Positions 53,656 through 62,005 are shown, counted from the first letter of the stretch. The stretch is 64,000 bases of DNA from Paraburkholderia sp. BL23I1N1 (GCF_003610295.1 NZ_RAPV01000001.1:1736001-1800000), one strand, 5' to 3'. Made by a program: numbers and translations. Notes: generated by a model not told the origin, from the letters alone.

Positions 53656-54327
53656 TCAGTCGACACTGACGGGCGCACGACGGGCATTGGCGTTGCCATG
53701 ACGGCGCAGGGTTGGATAGCGGTTGGTGCGCGGAGCAGTGCGCTCAGCCGGAGACGGCGCTTCGCCGGGTTCCCGCGCATTGCTACTGCCCGGAAGCTCC
53801 TCGACGCTGGCCGAATCGTGCCGATCACGAGGGTCAGTGGACGGTACATATGCGTTGACCCGTTCCGGCGCCTGATCGTTTTCCGTGTCGGCGTCGTCGC
53901 TTCCATCACTTTCATCGCGGTACACTTCCTGGCCGTCAACCTTGACCCAGAAGAGCTTGAGCAGGCGCCCCTTGAGTACGGCGCCGGTTTCGCCTGCGCG
54001 GTTGCCGGTACGCTCGAATGTCCGGATGTAATGGTCACCCGACCGGAAGGCAACGAGGACTTTCACATCGGGATCGTTCGCGTCGTCCATCACGGCGCGG
54101 ACCGCTTCCCTGGCCTTTTCGCCGGCGACGATCAGGTCGAGCGAAAGATAGACGATGCCGTTCTCGACATTGGGATCGCCATGAAACGCGGAAATGGCGC
54201 ATGCGAGGAAGGGTTTCGCCTTGCTGCGGCCATTGCCTTTGGCGGCTACGTCGCGCACGCGCGACAGATACCCGAGGCCACGCAGATGAAGGTCGAAATA
54301 CTTGCGGGGTTCGACTAACTGATTCAT
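53656..54327 (-). CDS. STY4534/DUF3577-family ICE replication protein
   Basis: 223 residues. MNQLVEPRKYFDLHLRGLGY, then LSRVRDVAAK and KPFLACAISAFHGDPN, VYLSLDLIVAGEKAREAVRA and GAVLKGRLLKLFWVKVDGQE match DUF3577 proteins of SPI-7/PFGI-1 elements, where STY4534 members are linked to element replication. The domain ends near residue 135; the rest is a disordered acidic tail. GGAG precedes the start. Its leader holds a seven-bp hairpin. Confidence 0.82.
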   Translation of the reverse strand: MNQLVEPRKYFDLHLRGLGYLSRVRDVAAKGNGRSKAKPFLACAISAFHGDPNVENGIVYLSLDLIVAGEKAREAVRAVMDDANDPDVKVLVAFRSGDHYIRTFERTGNRAGETGAVLKGRLLKLFWVKVDGQEVYRDESDGSDDADTENDQAPERVNAYVPSTDPRDRHDSASVEELPGSSNAREPGEAPSPAERTAPRTNRYPTLRRHGNANARRAPVSVD

Positions 54328-54373
54328 GACGATTCTCCAGAACGAAAAAAGGGGAATCGCCATGTCCCGCGTC

Positions 54374-54391
54374 GGGGAATGGTAATTCCCC
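54374..54391 (-). promoter_or_regulatory. Leader hairpin L9 (STY4534-like gene)
   Basis: GGGGAAT/ATTCCCC seven-bp stem with a four-base loop, 46 bases before the ATG. A second pairing is possible with GGGGAATC at 54350-54357. Confidence 0.65.
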
Positions 54392-54862
54392 AGGGCGGGC
54401 AAGGAAGGAAGCTTCTGGTCAAACGACCTGCGGCGGTCCGGACAATGGGACGAAGCGCAACCGCAAAAGGTGTCGCAAAGCGACGGTGCTGCAAGGGATG
54501 CTGGATGGGCTCCAGCGGGCAACTTCAATCGCGAATGATAGCCGGCGAAATCGAAAAATCAAGCTAATCCGCTCGATATTTAATTCGCACATCTTAGTGA
54601 TATAACGACAGGCGACTCAATCTCATGGTCGGGCACGACTGGTGAGTGCCGGTCGGGAATCCGGTAGGGAATGCCTTCCGTCTGCCGGATCATTTCCGGC
54701 GAATGCGGATAGCAGGCGATAAAAGCGGACCGGTAGCCAGTCAAGCCCAACGGCCGCGCATCGCCCGGCCTGCGTTGGAATATTGCATTGCGTACTCGCG
54801 AACCGGCAGAGGGGCAGGTTGACGCCACATATAGAAAGAAGACCCAATGGCAGCCAGCAGCC

Positions 54863-55019
54863 GATGCTGTTGAAAAAGTCGTTGACGTCTCCCGCATAAG
54901 GTTTTTAGGGGTCGTCTTACCCTTAGCCGGCATTCGCGAGCGGTTTGTAGACCGATCTGAGAGGTCGATTTTTCACCGCCGAGTTGAAAAAGCAGGGCAG
55001 CGACTTTTTCAACAGCATC
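54863..55019. mobile_element. 157-bp MITE with 19-bp perfect terminal inverted repeats
   Basis: gatgctgttgaaaaagtcg at 54863-54881 and its exact complement at 55001-55019. AGCC flanks both ends and would be a 4-bp target duplication. The interior has no transposase frame. A similar internal stretch gagttgaaaaag (54981-54992) may be an old nested end. The terminal sequence is of the kind seen in IS1182-type elements, so it could be mobilised by a full-length relative elsewhere in the genome. Confidence 0.85.
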
Positions 55020-55058
55020 AGCCATTCGGGGACAATGCCGTGCAGCCCGGTCGCGCAG

Positions 55059-55451
55059 TCAGGGGCTCTGTTTGCGCAAGCGGCGTTTGACGGCGGGGCG
55101 TGCGTTTGTTGCCAGAGCGATGGCCTCATCCATCAGGCGCTCCAACGCATCCTGCTGTATCGGGCTGAGCCCCGAGAGCTTCTGATGGATACGGGTGGCG
55201 CGGTCGGCCGGACCTGTGCCGGTCTCACCGAGAAAGTCTGAAAGACGGCATTCAAGAATGCCTGCGAGCCGCGCCAGGCGCTCGATGCTGGGCGAGGTGA
55301 CGCCGCGTTCAATGTGGGAGAGCGACGCCTGGGCGAGACCTGCGGTTTCAGATAGCTGTTCCTGGGTCAGGCCGAGCGCCTTGCGTCGCCGCGCAATGGC
55401 CTTGCCGATTGCCCCGACCAGATGTTCTTGCTCGCCTTGCTGCCGTGTCAC
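55059..55451 (-). CDS. XRE-family (HTH_3) regulator
   Basis: 130 residues from a GTG at 55451 that has GGGAG six bases upstream; an ATG at 55502 lacks this. The HTH covers IARRRKALGLTQEQLSETAG and AQASLSHIERGVTSPSIERL, followed by ARLAGILECRLSDFLGE. The C-terminal half is helical and basic. Divergent from the ACT-domain gene, and perhaps a regulator of it. Confidence 0.85.
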   Translation of the reverse strand: MTRQQGEQEHLVGAIGKAIARRRKALGLTQEQLSETAGLAQASLSHIERGVTSPSIERLARLAGILECRLSDFLGETGTGPADRATRIHQKLSGLSPIQQDALERLMDEAIALATNARPAVKRRLRKQSP

Positions 55452-55861
55452 CGCTGCTCCCGCCCTCAAATGCGCCAAGTGTGCGGTGCCGGCCGATAGC
55501 AAAGAAGGACTTGAAATTTAAAAATATGTGTAATACGTTATGTTCTGACCATTTTGTGCGTTCTGTCGCGTAGGTCACACGTCCCGTCGCACCCCGGCGA
55601 TCCTACGACCTCATGGAGAGTCAGCGAGGACGGTGCAATTCGCCTTTGAACATTGGGTTTTGCCTGCGAAGGTGGCCCATTGTTTGAGGGTTTGGGCCTT
55701 GGGAGGCGCGATCAACTCAACGACGTCTCGGACGCGCCTTCAATCGCGTCTTGTTCGCTGGATTCGGTCACTATAGATTCGATATGCAACGTGGGTACGG
55801 CCTGCAATGGCGCGGCCAGTATACCTAGCCCAATTCATTCTCTTCTTGTACAGGGAGCACA
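55452..55861. other. Divergent region between XRE and ACT-domain genes
   Basis: 410 bp. An AT-rich stretch (ttgaaatttaaaaatatgtg, 55511-55530) is a likely XRE promoter. No gene supported. Confidence 0.4.
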
Positions 55862-56281
55862 GTGAGCCAACCCCTTTCGGATCTCGAACAACTGCTCGCG
55901 TCAATGCAGCCAGAGCTCAATGAAGGAGCCTATGTCTTCTCATCCGTTCCGGCGGACCGGGATGTGTCGCGGCTCGCGCCTTTGGCGACGTTTCGTGAGC
56001 GCGAAGGGATGACCCTCATCATCGATGAGCCGACAGCACTGCGCGAGGAGTTGCCTGTGCTTTTCCGGGCAGCGTGGATTACGCTGACCGTTCACTCCGA
56101 TCTGCAGGCGGTGGGACTCACTGCCGCGGTGGCTGAGGTGCTGACGAAGGCCAGCATCAGCTGCAACGTCGTTGCCGCCGCCTTTCACGATCATATTTTC
56201 GTGCCGGTTGAGCGCGCCGCTGATGCGCTGACCCAGCTTGCCGGGCTCCAGGCCCGGGCGGCACGGGACGCGTCCGCGTGA
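55862..56281 (+). CDS. ACT-domain protein
   Basis: 139 residues from a GTG with GGGAG nine bases upstream. Two ACT-like halves: PELNEGAYVFSSVPADRDVS with MTLIIDEPTAL, and FRAAWITLTVHSDLQAVGLT with VLTKASISCNVVAAAFHDH. ACT proteins of this stand-alone kind bind amino acids and regulate enzymes or act as sensors. The partner is unknown. The gene is metabolic in character and out of place among transfer genes. Confidence 0.78.
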   Translation: MSQPLSDLEQLLASMQPELNEGAYVFSSVPADRDVSRLAPLATFREREGMTLIIDEPTALREELPVLFRAAWITLTVHSDLQAVGLTAAVAEVLTKASISCNVVAAAFHDHIFVPVERAADALTQLAGLQARAARDASA

Positions 56282-56712
56282 CCCTCAGGGGCTTCGATCG
56301 GTCGGGTGCGCCTCACCGCCAGTGACGCGTATAAGATCCGGCGCGTGTCACTGTCCCACAGTTGTCCGGCGTGAAACCGAGCTTGACGACTTTTGTGAAA
56401 CGGGCTTCGGGCCGGCACACGGCTGTACAACGGCTTCTGTTGTCCACGGAACGTGACAGGACGGTAAATTTGGACGCCTCGGTCGAGGCTGCCAGATCCT
56501 CACCCGCAACAGCGACGCGTTGGCGTCGGAGCTCCCGTCAATACCAGCCGGCGATACGCCCGGGATTGCGCCGGGCGGCGCTGGGATGAGCCACTTGCGT
56601 GGGCCGCCCGCGCCATGGGGACTGCCAACGCTTCTGCGCGAAACCCTGTAGGTGCCGTCCGGCCAACGGATCATGCTGCTACTTCGGCAAGATTTGTATC
56701 GATAACCCATTG

Positions 56713-56742
56713 TTGTATAAGGAATTTCGTGCGGGTTATAAT
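56713..56742 (+). promoter_or_regulatory. Sigma-70 promoter of the antitoxin/Fic operon
   Basis: -35 TTGTAT (56713-56718), 18-bp spacer, consensus -10 TATAAT (56737-56742). It lies 33 bp before the antitoxin start. Confidence 0.8.
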
Positions 56743-56758
56743 GGAACCATGTAACCCG
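56732..56758. promoter_or_regulatory. Operator palindrome over the -10 box
   Basis: CGGGTTA (56732-56738) and TAACCCG (56752-56758) form a perfect seven-bp inverted repeat that overlaps the -10 and the start of transcription. Likely the site for autorepression by the antitoxin, whose N-terminus is DNA-binding. Confidence 0.7.
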
Positions 56759-56774
56759 GATTTGGAGGTGATCG

Positions 56775-57479
56775 ATGAACCTGGACGGTAGGCTTTTGAT
56801 GTCGCTGAAGAAGCGGTCGGGTAATGTCGTGCTTCGACGGGAACTGGCTGGGTTGGGGAGTTCGTCGCACCTTAGCACTGCACTTCAGCATCTCGTTGCC
56901 GATGGACGCCTCGTTCGACTGGGAGCCGGTGTTTATGCCAAGACCAGTCCGGATCCGGAAGGCAACGCGCGATTTGCCGTTGGTTGTGACGTGCTGTTGC
57001 GCGAGGCGCTCGGGAAACTGGGCGTGGCGGTCCTTGATGTGACAATCCAGCACGAAAACGGTCGCTCCGTCTGCCTCGTTGACGCAGGGACGAGCCGGAT
57101 TTCCCGCAAGCTCGGCTGGGACAACATCCGGGTGCGGTATGTCGGTCAACCCGAAAGATCACAAACGGGCGCGGCCCCCAGCCTACCTGCAGATGTCGAC
57201 AAGCTGCCAACCCAGAACGTCGGGAAGTTTGTTGAGCGGCTCGCGCAAGCCTACGGCATTCAATACCGGCGCTCGGGCCTCGATGATTTTGCCGAGGCAG
57301 TGACGCGAGCGGCGGGTGACGATGTCAAGCTCGATCTCACAGGCAAGCTGCTGGTTGCACTCAAGAAGCAGGATCGGATTAACGGCCGGCAGTTTGCCCG
57401 ACTGATGGCGAACCACATAAGGGAGATCAAGCGTGTTCGACCCGTTCGGGGACTACGAAACCAGGGGTTACCTGCGTAA
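56775..57479 (+). CDS. DUF6088/AbiEi-like antitoxin
   Basis: 234 residues. The N-terminus is a winged helix (LLMSLKKRSGNVVLRRELAG, STALQHLVADGRLVRLGAGV followed by YAKT) as in AbiEi-type antitoxins and DUF6088 proteins. A nucleotidyltransferase-fold-like middle (AVLDVTIQHENGRSVCLVDA) and a C-terminal helical part (VGKFVERLAQAYGIQYRRSG) follow. Ribosome site GGAGGTGATCG. Its last 47 bases overlap the Fic gene start, so translation is coupled. It is expected to repress its own promoter and neutralise the Fic protein. Confidence 0.75.
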   Translation: MNLDGRLLMSLKKRSGNVVLRRELAGLGSSSHLSTALQHLVADGRLVRLGAGVYAKTSPDPEGNARFAVGCDVLLREALGKLGVAVLDVTIQHENGRSVCLVDAGTSRISRKLGWDNIRVRYVGQPERSQTGAAPSLPADVDKLPTQNVGKFVERLAQAYGIQYRRSGLDDFAEAVTRAAGDDVKLDLTGKLLVALKKQDRINGRQFARLMANHIREIKRVRPVRGLRNQGLPA

Positions 57480-58164
57480 CGTTGACGGCATCAAGGATCT
57501 GGATGAACTCAAGTACATAGAACACGGATTCTTTGAGTCGAACCTCGAGGCGGCATTGGCGTATCTTCACGCCATCAGAGGTTCGATTACGTACGTGCAC
57601 TTCCTTGAGGTTCACCGGATCCTGTTCAGTGAGTTTTACCCGTGGGCGGGCCAGGATCGCCATGCTCTCGGTGTTGGGAGACTGGTCGGGAAGGGACAGC
57701 GGATACAGTTCGAAGCTTCGGAGTTATGCCAGCGTGCCGTTGAATGGGGACTGTCGGCTGGCAACAATCCCAAGGCGATTCGGGAAAAACCGGGGATGGT
57801 CATGGGCGCTCTTGCCTGGGGGCATCCTTTTCTGGACGGCAACGGTCGCACGATGCTTCTCGTCCATGCGGAACTTTGCCACCGCGCAGGTTTCGCCATT
57901 AACTGGAATGCATCCCGCAAAGACGATTACCTGGAATCGCTTACCCGGGAACTGGAAAATCCACAGGGCAAGCACCTGGACGCGTATCTGCTCCCATTGA
58001 TGGTGGCTCCCGTTGCCAGGGGCGATCTCCGCGACCACCTCATGTCATTACCGGGGCTCAACGGAGATGACGGGCGCAGTGCACCGGACATCGCATACCG
58101 GGCGGACGATGCTGAGGCAAACCAGAACTACCTCGAGTTGAAGCGCGCGCGTGGAGAGAATTAA
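57433..58164 (+). CDS. Fic-domain protein (toxin of a Fic/antitoxin pair)
   Basis: 243 residues. The Fic core covers residues about 55-160, with the active loop HPFLDGNGRTMLL (His131 to Arg139). The usual second arginine (H-x-F-x-D/E-G-N-G-R-x-x-R) is Leu142 here. Fic enzymes usually transfer AMP to a target protein; loss of the second Arg can alter nucleotide placement. No clear inhibitory S/T-x-x-x-E-G/N helix is found in either protein. Its start overlaps the antitoxin gene. Confidence 0.85.
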   Translation: MFDPFGDYETRGYLRNVDGIKDLDELKYIEHGFFESNLEAALAYLHAIRGSITYVHFLEVHRILFSEFYPWAGQDRHALGVGRLVGKGQRIQFEASELCQRAVEWGLSAGNNPKAIREKPGMVMGALAWGHPFLDGNGRTMLLVHAELCHRAGFAINWNASRKDDYLESLTRELENPQGKHLDAYLLPLMVAPVARGDLRDHLMSLPGLNGDDGRSAPDIAYRADDAEANQNYLELKRARGEN

Positions 58165-58345
58165 GCGGCGTGCCGCGCCCTCAACGGCGAATTCAGTGGC
58201 ACACGTTTCCAGCACGCGTGACGAATCGTCGAATGACGGGTCAATTTGCTGGCGGTCAACGGTTACCCTATCGATGCGGTCAGTCGACCATAGCCCGGTC
58301 CCTGTGGCGTACGAGAGCGTCACGACAGTCACGACCGGGCAGCGT

Positions 58346-58807
58346 TTATCTGTCTTCCGATGCTGCGTCTGAAGTGCGGTTGACGTCTGCCGACGAGGCG
58401 GCAGGCATGAGCACCGCGGGTTGGGCTGCGCCGAAGTGTGCGGCTTGCGGTGGCCGCGACGGCGCAGCGCGGAGCGCCCGTGCTTCCCGCTCTGAGGCGC
58501 GGAATACAAGCGCGTTTTCCATTTGATCAACGATGATGTACGGCGGATCGGCACGCCAATGCAGAAGGAGGAGGCCGCCCGCGGTGTCGGCGAAAACGGC
58601 GGGCACGCGTTTTGGATCGGCGAATTGCAGATAGATCTTCCGGCCGTCGTCGAACACCTGGTACGGTCGGGCTTCGGCATCTCCGCTCAGATGCCAGTCG
58701 AAGTCGTAGACGGGCCCCGTCATCGGCGGCGGTTCGGCGCAGGCTGACTGGAGCAGGCAGCCGGCGAGGAGGACGGTTGCAGAAAGCAGGGTGGTGGCTT
58801 GTTTCAT
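58346..58807 (-). CDS. VirB9-like lipoprotein of the type IV secretion operon
   Basis: 153 residues. A lipoprotein signal is clear: MKQATTLLSATVLLAGCLLQ, with a lipobox LLAGC. The mature part, YDFDWHLSGDAEARPYQVFD, then DGRKIYLQFADPKRVPAVF and YIIVDQMENALVFRAS, has the fold pattern of a single VirB9/TrbG C-terminal (CagX) domain. It overlaps the trbI stop by four bases. It could play the role of VirB7 (lipid anchor) with a VirB9-like contact surface. Confidence 0.7.
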   Translation of the reverse strand: MKQATTLLSATVLLAGCLLQSACAEPPPMTGPVYDFDWHLSGDAEARPYQVFDDGRKIYLQFADPKRVPAVFADTAGGLLLLHWRADPPYIIVDQMENALVFRASEREARALRAAPSRPPQAAHFGAAQPAVLMPAASSADVNRTSDAASEDR

Positions 58808-60144
58808 CGATGGCAGCTCCCGTCAGTGACGCCGGGTGGCAGCATCATGTCCCGCTGGGTGATGAACGTGATGCGCTGGCCCGGCTCGAGCTTCAGCGTC
58901 GGCTGGATATTCATGTTGCGCTGGAGAATGGTTTGCGTCGTTTGTGACAGCGATTGCGCTGCGGCCGACGACAGGTCCGTCGCCACGCCGCCGTTGACGT
59001 TGATCGTCGTGCCGTTCGACTGGTTCTGGTTGTGGCCGATCCAGGCGGCGACGCCTGCGATCAGGAACGTCGAGCCGAAGATCCGGAAGAAGTGGTTGTT
59101 GACGTCGGCACTGGCACCCGCCTCGCCGTCGGGATCGTTGCCGGTCAGGCCGTCGAGGCGCATCGTCGCGTGACGGAAAATCATCCGGGTGGCGGCCATG
59201 AGCATCAGGTCCTGGCCGATCGCCACGTCATTGTTGGTCCGGCCGAGAATGCGCGTGCCCTTCGGGATGAGCTTGCAGGTGCCGTCGATGCTGTCATAGA
59301 TGTCGCGGTCGACCATCGCGCGGAAGACGCCTGGCATGTCGCTTTTTGCGCCCTGCAGGATGACCGTGGGAATGGGCGTGCCGCCCAGTACCATGTACGG
59401 TGACCTGAGCGGGACTGGGACCAATGGTTTCTCATCGTCAGCCGTGTCTGACTGCTGTTTCAGCCAGTCCGCGTTGCGTCGGTCAATGCCGCTCGCGACG
59501 CTTGCCTGCTGTAACGCAGACGACGCTGTGTCAGGCGCGCCATGGATCGTCTGAGCGGCGGCGTCAGACTGTTCCGGAAGGTTTGCTAGGCGGCCTGCAG
59601 GACGATCCGGGTCCTGGACACTGGTTGCCCGTGCCGCTGCGTCCTGGGTGCCGCGCGTCGTGTCTTCGTACGCAACGAGCGACTGGCTCTGCATCGCTTC
59701 GATCTGCCGTTGAAGGGCGAGACGATCGGCATCGCGGTTCGCCGCCGACTGGCTGGAAGTGTGATAGCTGGGGGGAAGGGGACCTGCGTCTTCGCCGGGT
59801 GCACCTTTGGGGATACCGTCAAGCGGCGTGCCGCCAAGCGGGGCGCTGGCCGTTTCGTTTCCTGCTCGGGCCATCGCGAGATTGCGCTGGTCCTCCAGCC
59901 GCTTGCGTAGCGCATCCGGCGACGCCCTGGGCTGCCGCGCCTCAGCATCGAGCTGCTCTCTCGCGCGTCGTTCGGCGGCGCTCTCGTGCGGGTGAGACAG
60001 CGCGTGGACGAGCACAATCGCGACTAGGGCAGAGCCCAGCGCGACTAGCAGCACTTTCGCGAGATCGCGCCGCACGCGCGTCAGGCGCGCTGGATCGGGC
60101 GTAAGCGGGGCGCCGCTGTGGCCGTTGTGTTGCGGGGCGGCCAT
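58804..60144 (-). CDS. trbI: TrbI/VirB10-family core channel protein
   Basis: 446 residues. One membrane helix at about 25-45 (KVLLVALGSALVAIVLVHAL), a long proline/Gln-rich periplasmic stretch, then the beta-barrel domain: YMVLGGTPIPTVILQGAKSD, then MVDRDIYDSIDGTCKLIPKG and ILGRTNNDVAIGQDLMLMAA. It spans from inner to outer membrane in the type IV channel. ATG 60144 (GGGAAG eight bases upstream) preferred over GTG 60150. Confidence 0.88.
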   Translation of the reverse strand: MAAPQHNGHSGAPLTPDPARLTRVRRDLAKVLLVALGSALVAIVLVHALSHPHESAAERRAREQLDAEARQPRASPDALRKRLEDQRNLAMARAGNETASAPLGGTPLDGIPKGAPGEDAGPLPPSYHTSSQSAANRDADRLALQRQIEAMQSQSLVAYEDTTRGTQDAAARATSVQDPDRPAGRLANLPEQSDAAAQTIHGAPDTASSALQQASVASGIDRRNADWLKQQSDTADDEKPLVPVPLRSPYMVLGGTPIPTVILQGAKSDMPGVFRAMVDRDIYDSIDGTCKLIPKGTRILGRTNNDVAIGQDLMLMAATRMIFRHATMRLDGLTGNDPDGEAGASADVNNHFFRIFGSTFLIAGVAAWIGHNQNQSNGTTINVNGGVATDLSSAAAQSLSQTTQTILQRNMNIQPTLKLEPGQRITFITQRDMMLPPGVTDGSCHR

Positions 60145-60146
60145 GA

Positions 60147-61178
60147 TCACGGCTTCCCGTAGACGTTCGTCATGCGCGCTGAATCGCAGCCGAAGAGTCC
60201 GCAGCCTTTGCCCTGACCGTTGAAGATCCGGACCTCCTCCTTGCCACGCTTGAGCAGCAACCCATACGGAACGGTCTGCTGGACCTCGTAGAAGTCGTTG
60301 CCAAGTGGAACGAAGCTCGCGATCTCAGCTTCCCCCTTGTCGTCCATCAGCAAGATGGCGGGCAGTTCAGCTTGATGCGGAAGCTGGAGGTACGTGAACC
60401 GCCCGTCGTCGAACACGATCACGGGCGCGAACGGCGCTTTGCCCTCGACGCGGTAGTCGAAGTTCGCGTGATCGAGCGCAATGTGAGGGCCGTCCGGCCC
60501 CGCCGTGTCCGATGCCGGCTGCCCTTCGGGCGTCGCGCGGTCCGGCCGCGCGGCAGCGTTGCTCGTGGGTGCGTTACCCGGGTATTCGATGCCAAACGGT
60601 GAGACCTCTCCTACCGTTGTCTGCGCGTCGGCACCCAGGTAGTGCCACGAGACCCGGTGGTACGCCTTGCCGTCATCGGACGATCGCAGGTCGAGTTCGT
60701 AGCGCCGGCGGGACGTGATGATGGTGGCGGCATTTTCGAGTCCGGGCAGGCGCGCCTCGATAAATACATCCCGCTTCGTCAGAGCGGTGTGCTCAAGCCA
60801 GCGCTTGCCGGTATCCGACAGATAGACGCCCACCACTTCCTCGTCTGGTCCGAACACCAGATGCGTTTCCTGGCTGGTCCGCACGAGCACGGGGTACGAG
60901 TAGTCCGGGTCGTAGTCGTATACGACGAGCGACGCGTCATCAGGCGCGGGGTAGGGACCTTTGATCGCCGCAAGCGCCGCCGCTTGCCGGCGGTGCCGGG
61001 AGGACGAGGGAGCAGGATGTGGGGGGGCTGGGTCCGGCAGCTTCTGTGCCATGGAGGGTATGCCCGGTGGCAGCGGCGAGGCAGCAGGCGGGGCTGACGA
61101 CGCGGATTGCCCGTTGGCCGTCGCCATGCTGGCACCGAGCAGCATCGCGACGCATGTGACGGATGCAATGACGTTCAT
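60147..61178 (-). CDS. trbG: TrbG/VirB9-family outer-membrane core protein
   Basis: 343 residues with a signal peptide (MNVIASVTCVAMLLGASMAT). The middle shows PVLVRTSQETHLVFGPDEEV, typical of VirB9 N-terminal beta domains, and the C-terminal CagX domain shows FDDGRFTYLQLPHQAELPAI and DFYEVQQTVPYGLLLKRGKE. It pairs with VirB10 in the outer ring of the channel. Its start overlaps the trbF stop (ATGA). Confidence 0.85.
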   Translation of the reverse strand: MNVIASVTCVAMLLGASMATANGQSASSAPPAASPLPPGIPSMAQKLPDPAPPHPAPSSSRHRRQAAALAAIKGPYPAPDDASLVVYDYDPDYSYPVLVRTSQETHLVFGPDEEVVGVYLSDTGKRWLEHTALTKRDVFIEARLPGLENAATIITSRRRYELDLRSSDDGKAYHRVSWHYLGADAQTTVGEVSPFGIEYPGNAPTSNAAARPDRATPEGQPASDTAGPDGPHIALDHANFDYRVEGKAPFAPVIVFDDGRFTYLQLPHQAELPAILLMDDKGEAEIASFVPLGNDFYEVQQTVPYGLLLKRGKEEVRIFNGQGKGCGLFGCDSARMTNVYGKP

Positions 61179-61930
61179 TGCGCTGCTCCAGGATTGACGC
61201 CGAGGTAGGGCGTGAGACTGAAATGGGTGATACGCAGGCCGATCGGGTTGTCCTTCTCTTCGCCGGGCTTCAGGGTCTCGGGCGCGAGCAGGAAGCTGAT
61301 CGTGAGCAGCATCTGTTTCGGTCGCGATGGTTTGCCGTTCACGCTCTCGACCAGTGTGAAGATCAGGTACGCGACCTGGCCATCGGGCGAGAACGAGGTG
61401 GAGTTCTCGACGAATTCACGGGTGAGCCCCGGCGTCTGCACGACACGCTGCGCGACGGGATCGGTCACCGTGATCCAGGTTTCGAGCTCCCGCGTCGCCG
61501 CACCCGATGTCCAGCCGAACGCAGCGGGGATCTGACGCGTGAGCGTGTCCTGGCTGTCGGCCTCGATCGTGAACACGCGTGAGGCCCATTTCACCAGGAA
61601 ATAGCGCCTGTTGGCCGCGGTCACTGAATACGTTTCGGCGTAACGGTCCGAGACCCACACCGCGCCGCTCTTTTCATCATGCTCGACAAAATACGGACGC
61701 GGACCACTATGCGCACTCTGGACGATCAGTGCTGCGCATTCGCCGGCTGCAATCAGCGCGAAAGCAGCGGCGACCTTGATGGCGAGGCGCTTTTCCCACA
61801 CGGGCCGCTGAAATGCAGCGAACCATGCGGCCACGGCTTCTCCGGTGTTGGGCGGCGCGAAGAGATCAGTGCCGGCAGGGGCGGCCGGGTCTGAACGGGA
61901 CGGACGCGACGGTGGCATCTGTTCATCCAT
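61175..61930 (-). CDS. trbF: TrbF/VirB8-family inner-membrane protein
   Basis: 251 residues. The N-terminus is Pro/Ser-rich and cytoplasmic, a membrane helix spans residues about 50-70 (VAAAFALIAAGECAALIVQS), and the periplasmic NTF2-like domain (YFLVKWASRVFTIEADSQDT, TSFSPDGQVAYLIFTLVES, LLTISFLLAPETLKPGEEK) is typical of VirB8/TrbF. It nucleates assembly of the type IV channel. Confidence 0.87.
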   Translation of the reverse strand: MDEQMPPSRPSRSDPAAPAGTDLFAPPNTGEAVAAWFAAFQRPVWEKRLAIKVAAAFALIAAGECAALIVQSAHSGPRPYFVEHDEKSGAVWVSDRYAETYSVTAANRRYFLVKWASRVFTIEADSQDTLTRQIPAAFGWTSGAATRELETWITVTDPVAQRVVQTPGLTREFVENSTSFSPDGQVAYLIFTLVESVNGKPSRPKQMLLTISFLLAPETLKPGEEKDNPIGLRITHFSLTPYLGVNPGAAQ

Positions 61931-62005
61931 CGCTCATGCCTCCGCGCAGGCCCGCGCGTGCGGTGCTAGACTGAAACCCAGTTCACTTGCTGCGCGGGTG
62001 CAGCC

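Larger units (their letters stand above)
56282..56774. other. Intergenic region before the antitoxin/Fic operon
   Basis: About 490 bp with no gene supported in either strand. The last 70 bp hold the promoter and operator of the toxin-antitoxin operon. Confidence 0.4.

Noticed and set aside
53527..54318. Rightward 263-codon frame over the STY4534-like gene
   Set aside because: The minus frame matches DUF3577 along its length and has a GGAG site; the plus frame also crosses the terminator-like hairpin.
47830..54400. Leader hairpins read as rho-independent terminators
   Set aside because: They lack a following U-run in the direction of transcription and sit just before the start codons, with conserved flanks; a leader role fits better.
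54580..54933. Leftward 117-codon frame crossing the left end of the MITE
   Set aside because: It starts inside the mobile element and has no domain; likely created by the insertion.
56348..56878. Leftward 176-codon frame before the antitoxin gene
   Set aside because: It runs through the TATAAT promoter and the operator palindrome and shows no family features.
59424..60104. Long rightward open frame (226 codons) over trbI
   Set aside because: It is antisense to a clear VirB10/TrbI gene, is Arg/Pro-rich and has no ribosome site or domain; a high-GC shadow.
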